A stretch of 64,000 nt of DNA. It comes from Tubulanus polymorphus. Lineage: Eukaryota > Nemertea > Palaeonemertea > Tubulaniformes > Tubulanidae. Position 1 is the stretch's first letter, and every line of letters starts with the position of its first letter. The stretch lies in the NCBI RefSeq assembly GCF_964204645.1, contig NC_134026.1:21532650-21596649 (forward strand), in the 5' to 3' direction. Made by a program: the position numbers and the translations under genes. The notes beneath the pieces were generated by a model. That model searched no databases, had not been told where the DNA came from, and saw nothing but the letters and a program-made list of their open reading frames with translations. Below, one piece after another: positions 56,701-64,000 of this stretch.

Positions 56701-59700
56701 GGCATTTCCCCCAATACAGCTTAGATTGTTAGTGTATTGCTATTATGCATATTCTCAGGAGAGACGGGATTGATAGATTGAGAAAAATATATCAAGCAGA
56801 TTTCAAAAACTTGCGTGTTCAAATGTATTACAGATGCCTGACATTTATCGCCGAGTTGTTGGAGCTTTTGAAAACGAGCGATAACATCACGGTCGGTGAG
56901 AACATCAGCGACGATAGCGAACAGTTAGAAGAAGCACCTTATCGTATACGCGGCTGTATACTCGCAATGGTCGAACGCATGGATGAAGAATTCACCAAAA
57001 TGCTGCAAGCCTGTGATGCCCACAGCACTGAATACGTTGATAGGTGAGTTTGTTATTTTGTAGTAATGTGTGAAAACCATTAACAATCTTTTTGAATAGG
57101 AGATTATTGAGTTAATAATCAATTGTTCCACCTGGACCAAGTTCGAAAGTTGTGAGTTAGATTTGGTTCATGGCCGCGTACGGGAAGTTTATTTGCAGTG
57201 ATTTGACTCGCTGACATTTTCAGGGATGAGAATTCCCCGCGGATTTCTGTATTGAAAAATATAAATTTTCCAAATAGTCGAAAAATGATGTAAAAGTATG
57301 AGGGGGGCTCACTCAATTGTTACGGCGCGATCGGTAATCAGGTGAACCGTAAAAGCGTTCAGTGCCTGTTTTACTTATCATTGCGTAAAAGTATCGCACT
57401 TCAATGTATATTCATTGCAACACTGATTTTGTATCTACATTTGTACTACGACGAGTGTGTATGTATTTTATCGATCGGTTGCAGACGCGCGCGCGGCAAC
57501 AGTAGTAATGTATATAGGCCTACTTACTGTTGCCGCGCGTGTGTGGCGAACGCCTTCAGATACTATACACTACTGGGTGATGATTTGTAGTGAGCATTCA
57601 TCGGCGCATTTTAACTGCATTAATTCAGGGCTCAACCAATAATGCATGAGATGCTGAATGTCATCGAATGAGGATGTACCACATTGGAACTAGCCATTAC
57701 CTTCCAAAGTAAAATAGTCGTTCATGGGTTCAAGATCGCTTTTAGTGCTCGGATAACACTTTTAATTTCTAACGCTTTTAATTTTCTTGGGGAAGGACCC
57801 CCCAAACCCCCCAAAATAGCTTCGCGCCTTCAGCTGGTTCGAGTATGTAACTGAAGAAAAAAAAACGCAGATTTTATAGGTCGGCGTTCTCATCTCTGCA
57901 TTTTGGCCTCATGACTGACTGTAGTGCTGGCTACTATGATCATAACATTGATTCTATTTCTGTTCATAGGTTAAAAGATGAGGAAAAAGTATGCAGTATA
58001 ATCTTGTGCCTGCAAGGCTTGATCGAGGAGAAAGCGCTCAGCGACGAGATCTGTAGAGTTTACTTCCTCAGAATCAAACATATTTACTACAAGGTAATGA
58101 ACGCTTAGTGGGAGGAATAGGGATATTATTGTTTTGCAGCATCGATTTGATTAAACCTGTATATTTTTTAGTTTGATCGTCGCGGTGCCATGATAAAACA
58201 ACAAAAGGACAATGGGGAAACGGTGAGTTCATATTTTAAAGTCCATATTGATAAAACAGTGTCATGACACGATCATTGGCACATAACCTCGAGACTAAGT
58301 ATATTTCATTGTGCTAATCATCTTTCCCTTGGGTAAAGTAACATCCGAGAATCATCTATCAGTCAAAGGGCCGAATGAGACAATGAGTACAAGCGTTTGA
58401 ATCTATTTTCTCAAATGTATAATACATGATAACATAGATATGATAATTAGTATACATGATTACTGAAATATACATTCAAGCTGGACAGTCCAAGCCCTAG
58501 GGGCTGTACCTAATTGGGGGGATATACCAGGTATTCCTGAGTTGAACGCTCAAATCACTCTAATCCACTCCATTATCAGAGCCGTCGGAAGGAATTTTTC
58601 AGTGGCGAGGCTTATTTCTGAAGGGGGTCTGGGGGCCCTCCCCTAGAAAAATTTTGAAAATTCCATCGCCGGAGATGCCTTTTGGGGCCATTTCACGGTC
58701 TCATTCACAGACGCATGAGATGCCGTGAGCCAACCACCTAGTACAGAGAACGACGAGCTGCTACGCGGTCAGCGTGCTTTTGAAAAAATTTTGTTAAGCA
58801 AAAAAATGGGGCAGCTTTGGCCGCCCCTGTTCCGACGGCCTTGATTATTTGTATTCGCCAAGATGCCCTTACATGAATGTATTTGTATCTTTTCAGCCTG
58901 AGATTCCCGAGGGATATATCGACACGTACGCGTTGATGGGTAAGCTGTGTCGTTATATTTATGGTATCGACAACACCGATCGCATCCGCACACGAGCGAT
59001 ACTGTGTCACATTTACCACCACGCGTTGCACGATCGTTGGTTCGAAGCTCGCGATCTGATGATGATGTCGCATCTACAGGACAATATTCAACACTCCGAC
59101 GTGCCCACCCAGGTACGTCCTCATGTTAGCGCTGTTTTTTCGATCGGCGACCTGTTTGAATCGCAGGAAATAGCGCGGATTAATTCGGAAATGATTATTG
59201 CGAGAGCAAAGAAACTTATATCTGCTGTTTGTCATTTTCAGATTTACTACAATCGTAGTATGGTTCAGTTAGGATTATGCGCATTCCGTCAAGGCATGGT
59301 GAAGGACGCGCATCATTGTTTAGTAGATATCCAAAGCGGAGGTCGAGCTAAGGAATTGTTGGCTCAGGTAAACTCTTGATCATCAAAAATTCTAGAAATG
59401 ACTTTCGTGGACAAAGAATATATACAAGATATACGTCCGTCTTGTGTGTAGATCTAATTATGTGATTAAAGAACTGTAGAAATGGTGTCATTTGAAATAA
59501 TCTATCCATTGTAGGGACTCTTGCTTCAAAGACAGCATGAGAGAACGGCCGAGCAGGAAAAGATTGAGAAACGTCGCCAGATGCCGTATCATATGCATAT
59601 TAATCTGGAACTGTTAGAATGCGTCTACCTAGTCTCGGCTATGCTTCTCGAAATTCCTTATATGGCTGGTGAGTTGCAAATTGAAATTGAATTGAGAATT

Positions 59701-62700
59701 GAAAACTTAAGAAATAATTGGTGAAAGTAGGTAGCTGCTTGAGTTTGTCGTGTAAATATCTTGAATCCAGTTCCACAGTTTTGAGTTTATTCATCGAAGA
59801 GTAAATCAAAATCAGTCGGTTTCAAATCGTACGAATTTTAACTACTCAAAGAAGTGTGCAATAGGTCCTTTCTTGGTGTTCGATATGTTCGGATGAATTT
59901 TTCTGAGGATATTATTTGTTATATTCCCGTAGCTCATGAACTGGACGCGCGCAGACGTATGATCAGTAAGAATTTCCATCATGTGTTGAAATTGAGCGAA
60001 CGTCAGACACTCGTCGGCCCACCTGAGAGTATGAGAGAACACGTCGTTGCCGCTTCGAAAGCGATGAAAACCGGTGATTGGAGAGCGTGTAAAAACTTCA
60101 TTATTAACGAAAAAATGAATGCAAAGGTAAGGCTCAGTTCGGTGAAGGCTTAAGGGAAAAGTCAGGGGATTTTCTTTTCTTTAAAAATTTCAGGGAATAG
60201 TCATGGAATTTTATGGATTGCTAGATCATGCGTAAAATCGAACAGTGTCTGTCTATGTCTAATGCATTTTATTGTGTTAATTGATTACAATGTACATGTC
60301 ACGGAATAGTCCGGGAAAAAACAAGGTCCCTTTTATTCAAGGGCTGTCTGGTGGCAATATTGGTAGTTATCTTGAAAGAAACAACCATTCTTGTCAGGTG
60401 ATTTCTGATGAATTTGAAAATGAGAATAACATCAAATTCTACGAAAAAGTGATTCCCCGGATATTTTTTCTACTTTGTTTATACAGTGGAACCTTGTTGC
60501 AACGTTCTTGGATTTAACGATTTATCGGTGATTACAAACCTAGAATTTTGTCCCAAATAGGAAAATATTGGTTATAATGAACATATTATCTGGTCCCCTG
60601 AAGTTCGTAATGAATTTCCACTGTACACACTATTATTTCTCATGTCTTGTACATGATTGCTATAAAAAGTGGACAGTTGAGACTTAACGCACACGCAGCT
60701 AATACAATTTATTCCCCATGACAGGTCTGGGATTTATTCTACAACGTCGATAAAGTACGCGATATGATCACGAATAAAATCCAAGAGGAGAGTTTACGCA
60801 CGTATCTGTTTACGTATAGCAGCGTTTACGATTCGATTAGTTTGCAAACCTTATCCGAGATGTTTGAACTGGAGAAAGGAATCGTGCATTCGATCATCAG
60901 CAAGATGATCATCAATGAAGAACTGATGGTAAGGAAAAATTAATTTTTTTTTATGAAGCTTGCCTGCGTGATGTTACGGCAGAAGTATCGGCCGTCAGGG
61001 CCCAGGATCTGATACCTCAGTTTTTAGTTAAGTTAAACTCTTATTAAATGACAAAGTTGAGAAAATATTATTTGCAGTGCGTTGTCCTTAACATAGAATT
61101 TTTATTTATAACTATGGAACTTGGCCAAGGCCAATAGAAAAACTCTCAATTTGCGAGTGAAATTTTAACTTAACCCGCGTGACTGGGTTCTTAGTAACCT
61201 AATCGTTGGTGGTTAGCTTTTATAATCAGATCAGCACTGATGAACATTCTATTGAAAATTGTCTTTCCCATTCCTGACTGGTTTGTGAAAATATCCAATT
61301 GTGAAACTTAACTCTAGACAGGTTATTGATTAGGTGCTGGCTATGCTATGCTCTTAGATTGAAGAGTTTACTAGTGAAAAAGATGAAGTTATTCTCGCTC
61401 CCTTTTTTATAGTCAAGACATGCAGTTAATTCAACATGCATTGTTTATTTCAGGCGTCACTAGACGAACCGACGCAAACGGTAATGATGCATCGCACGGA
61501 GCCGACACGTCTGCAGGCGCTCGCGCTGCAACTGTCCGAGAAAGTCGCGTCGCTCGTTGACAACAACGAACGTATACTCGAGATGAAATCGGGCAACTAC
61601 TTCAGCTATCAGAAAGATCGCGGCAACCAGTCGAACCAGTCGGGCTACCAGACTGGCAATCGATTCAACAAGGACTCGAATCGGTACAACCGCGGAGATC
61701 GCGGCGACAATCGTTACCAGCGGGGGAACCAAGGCGGTAATCAGTTCAATCAACAATCGGGATGGAAACAAAATCGTAAGTAACATGTTTTTAAATAGTT
61801 GTAGTCGTTTCAGATTCGTGTACTATGCCGCAGGACCTAGTTTCACTGAAAGAATTAGCTCTTAAAATTGGATTAATCTCTTCATGAATTCAGCTGGTGA
61901 CACCATGATATAAGTCACAGAATTTTAGTGATAGATATCTGCTATTTCATATCGAAATGTTCATGATATTATATACATCTTACTAAATGAAATACCTAAT
62001 AATGATGATAATAATACTGACATATATATACTGAAATATAATGAAAATATATGCGCCAATCATAATCAGTATGTCAGACTACTCAATAATAAATTCATTT
62101 AGTAAGATGTATAAGATATTATGAATATTTCGATATGAAATTGTAGATATCTATCATTGTTATTCACTTGTTGAATCGTTGAGGAGTCAGTCGTTTTTGT
62201 GAAACTGTGCCCAAGGTTTTCAGTTTTCACTGCGTAGATCCATTTGAAAAATACTTGCTAAACAGCATTAAATAAGGTTATATTTGTCTTGAATGTTGCG
62301 GTTCTACTCAAACTGCTGTATTCTTATGATCACTGAAAAGAATAACGATTAGAATATGAACAAAAAAGATAATTTCCAACTTTCACTTGAGTTAATGAGA
62401 TTGCAGTGTACGAACTCTTGATGTGGAGAATTCAAAACGAGAGAAAATTCTGGTGATTTATTTTGTTATTACCTGTACTCACATATTTGTCAGTTTTAGA
62501 ATCTAGCGATAAAAAACAAGGTAGTATGTTCGAAGCAAACCCAACCAAACAAAATGATTTCCATTAATTGCTGACGTTTCTATCGTCTCTCGTCATCGAA
62601 TCATCCCACTCCTTTCATTCCATTCCATTACATTCGTCTGACTAAAATGTAATTATTCTTGTTAATATAATAGGAACTGTAGCCAAAACTACAGCTAAAT

Positions 62701-63394
62701 AGATAAATCAGAAAATCAGGTACTAAGTGAAAAACTATTGAGTGTAAATTTACGGTTTGGATTCAGTTGAAAGTTTGTTTGTGAAAACTCTCGCAGGGAG
62801 ATATGTATTTCGATCACAATTAGGGAGTCGATCCAACAAACTTTTTACTGGTGTGTTTTAACGAGCTATGGGAGAGGTTTTTTACCGGCACGTAGGGCAC
62901 ATCCACCGCGTAGCGTCGTTGAAACCTGCTTATTCGTGATTGGTGAATTTCAATCTTAACGACATTTCACCTGTGTGTCATGATGGTGTGATTAATTTGG
63001 TTATGGGTGGAAAGAAATATTCTATTCATTTTCACCGCAAATAGAACCTGACCCTGGGTTTCGTTTGATTAACAAGTGATTGAAAATTTTCCTAATAATA
63101 ACATTGATAGATTAAACTTTAATTCAATGATTGAAAATCAAAACTTGAAATCCAACAGAACAGCCGCAATGGTTTTCGATTAACCGGTATGGAAAATTTG
63201 GATCAGGTTTATAGGTGATGGGTGTCCACCGTTTTTGGCTGGAGTTTCTCAAAATAGTATTAAAAGTAAAAACAGAAAATTAGATTCAACTGAATTAACA
63301 AAGAAATCATCAATTAGAAATTTAACTTAAGTTTCTTTTTCGTATTCGTTTTACAGAAAGAAGAGGCCGTGATAATCGGCAACGCAATTATTAG
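53755..63394 (+). CDS. EIF3C: Eukaryotic translation initiation factor 3 subunit C
   Basis: eIF3c is a core PCI subunit of the eIF3 complex on the 40S ribosome; its N-terminal part contacts eIF1 and eIF5. Coding exons: 53755-53918, 54067-54143, 54453-54565, 54661-54786, 55127-55294, 55506-55615, 55701-55851, 56096-56358, 56834-57043, 57970-58093, 58172-58222, 58897-59112, 59242-59367, 59515-59668, 59933-60126, 60725-60928, 61454-61775 and 63357-63394. They give 936 aa (human 913). Landmarks are [46 protein letters not shown], acidic stretches, [57 protein letters not shown] and the PCI end [20 protein letters not shown]. The C-terminus is rich in Asn, Gln and RG dipeptides and finishes in a 12-codon last exon after a 1.6 kb intron. 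Confidence 0.96.
55166..55212 (+). repeat. GAT/GAC repeat encoding an Asp run in EIF3C
   Basis: About 13 consecutive Asp codons (GAT and GAC) lie in the acidic N-terminal region. Acidic runs occur here in other eIF3c proteins, and codon slippage probably varies the length. Confidence 0.7.
60484..60623. mobile_element. Pogo/Tigger-like element in EIF3C
   Basis: CAGTGGAA at the left and its complement TTCCACTG at the right are each flanked by TA. The length is 140 bp. It lies in the intron before exon 60725-60928. Confidence 0.5.
61926..62159. mobile_element. MITE with about 65-bp inverted ends in the last EIF3C intron
   Basis: 61926-61990 and 62095-62159 are imperfect inverted repeats. Shared blocks are TGATAGATATCT, TTTCATATCGAAAT and TACATCTTACTAAATGA, each met again as its complement. 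The interior is about 105 bp and AT-rich, with no coding capacity. Confidence 0.7.
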
Positions 63395-63672
63395 AGTCGG
63401 ACTTTCATTCAGCTAAACGTGTTTTTCAAAAGCAGCAGCAAATCGGCACATCATCTTCAACCGGAGAAATACACGCGAACAACTGAGTTACAATGATTAC
63501 TGATACGTTGTCGTTGAGTGAAGTGGATTTTATTTATTGCGTTGGCTGCGAAAGCCAGCGGACTCGGGACAATTTATTTCATTATCGTCGTATGGATTTT
63601 ATAATCGTGCTAAACGCGATAGAAGCGCCAGCCTGCGCTGACATCGTGGCTTATTTGTCCAGTTTAAAGTGG

Positions 63673-63678
63673 AATAAA
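63673..63678 (+). terminator. Poly(A) signal of EIF3C
   Basis: A canonical AATAAA lies 279 bases after the stop codon. Confidence 0.5.
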
Positions 63679-63767
63679 TATTGGTATTATTATAAATGGA
63701 AAACTGATTTTTTGTGTCATGATATACCGGGTATTTTATTTCTCAAGTCCATCCTTGTTCATCTTCG

Positions 63768-63870
63768 ATGCAGGAAGGGTTTCTGTGCTTCGAGATAAGC
63801 CCAGGAAAAGACGGCACTAGAGAAGATTCAATCATTCTTCGGGTCCTTGCGTTCCTAAGAGGAAACGTAC
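63768..63870 (+). other. Possible exon of an unknown gene at the right edge
   Basis: ATG at 63768 opens 34 codons that run to a donor-like CCAG/GTATGC. The peptide includes GFLCFEISPGKDG and IILRVLAFLRGNVP. It is not recognised. It follows the EIF3C poly(A) signal, so it could start the next gene or be chance. Confidence 0.2.
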
Positions 63871-64000
63871 CAGGTATGCATCCATAGTAATACTCCCTTA
63901 GTTTCACCAGTTATTACTGGTAAGTGGTACTGGTATCAGGACTATCTTTGGATACAAGTAATGCACCCATTTCCAAAATTATAGGCAAAGGTAACTAGTG

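Noticed and set aside
1-64000. CRISPR arrays, operons, bacterial promoters or phage genes
   Set aside because: All recognised genes are spliced animal genes; no regularly spaced short direct repeats were seen.

Overview
The window is nuclear DNA of an animal, most likely an invertebrate; a marine spiralian would fit, but the species cannot be named from the sequence alone. The evidence is many short exons with GT-AG introns (one GC-AG), about 36% GC host DNA, orthologues of vertebrate genes at about full length, a DIRS-type retrotransposon and many small inverted-repeat elements.

Layout from left to right. A cysteine-rich 3' exon of an unrecognised gene enters at the left edge (1-234). DDX55, a DEAD-box helicase of 60S ribosome assembly, lies on the minus strand (2361-6617; 15 exons, 589 aa). 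GGNBP2 runs divergently from it (7571-19455; 12 exons, 649 aa). Its seventh intron holds a 5.85 kb DIRS element with perfect 42-bp inverted ends but broken gag and recombinase frames. Two 14-3-3 epsilon-class genes follow in tandem. The first (23046-28016) is an ordinary five-exon gene. The second (30662-42632) has one pair of 5' exons followed by three complete, diverged sets of the three C-terminal exons, each with its own stop. FTSJ3, an rRNA 2'-O-methyltransferase, lies on the minus strand (46161-52626; 18 exons, 854 aa). EIF3C, a subunit of translation initiation factor 3, runs divergently from it (53755-63394; 18 coding exons, 936 aa).

The most interesting region is the 14-3-3 pair. All introns of the second gene sit at the same phases in the three cassettes, so one N-terminal half can be joined in frame to three different C-terminal halves. 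Intron 2 of both paralogues keeps three short blocks in the same order and at similar distances from exon 3. These blocks are complementary in a crossing (pseudoknot-like or competing) pattern, with at least one compensating base change between the paralogues. One block ends in a ratchet-like CCAG/GTAAG junction. A candidate alternative first exon lies just upstream of the second cassette.

Three of the six recognised loci act in ribosome assembly or translation (DDX55, FTSJ3, EIF3C), and two pairs share bidirectional promoter intervals. Introns and spacers are full of non-autonomous elements: a three-copy family with GTCGTCCATTTATTACGTAC-like ends (one copy interrupted by a second element), a 475-bp inverted-repeat element carrying telomere-like and tRNA-like DNA, pogo/Tigger-like elements and a LINE fragment. 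Exon limits were read by eye from splice signals, frame and remembered family similarity; no search was run.
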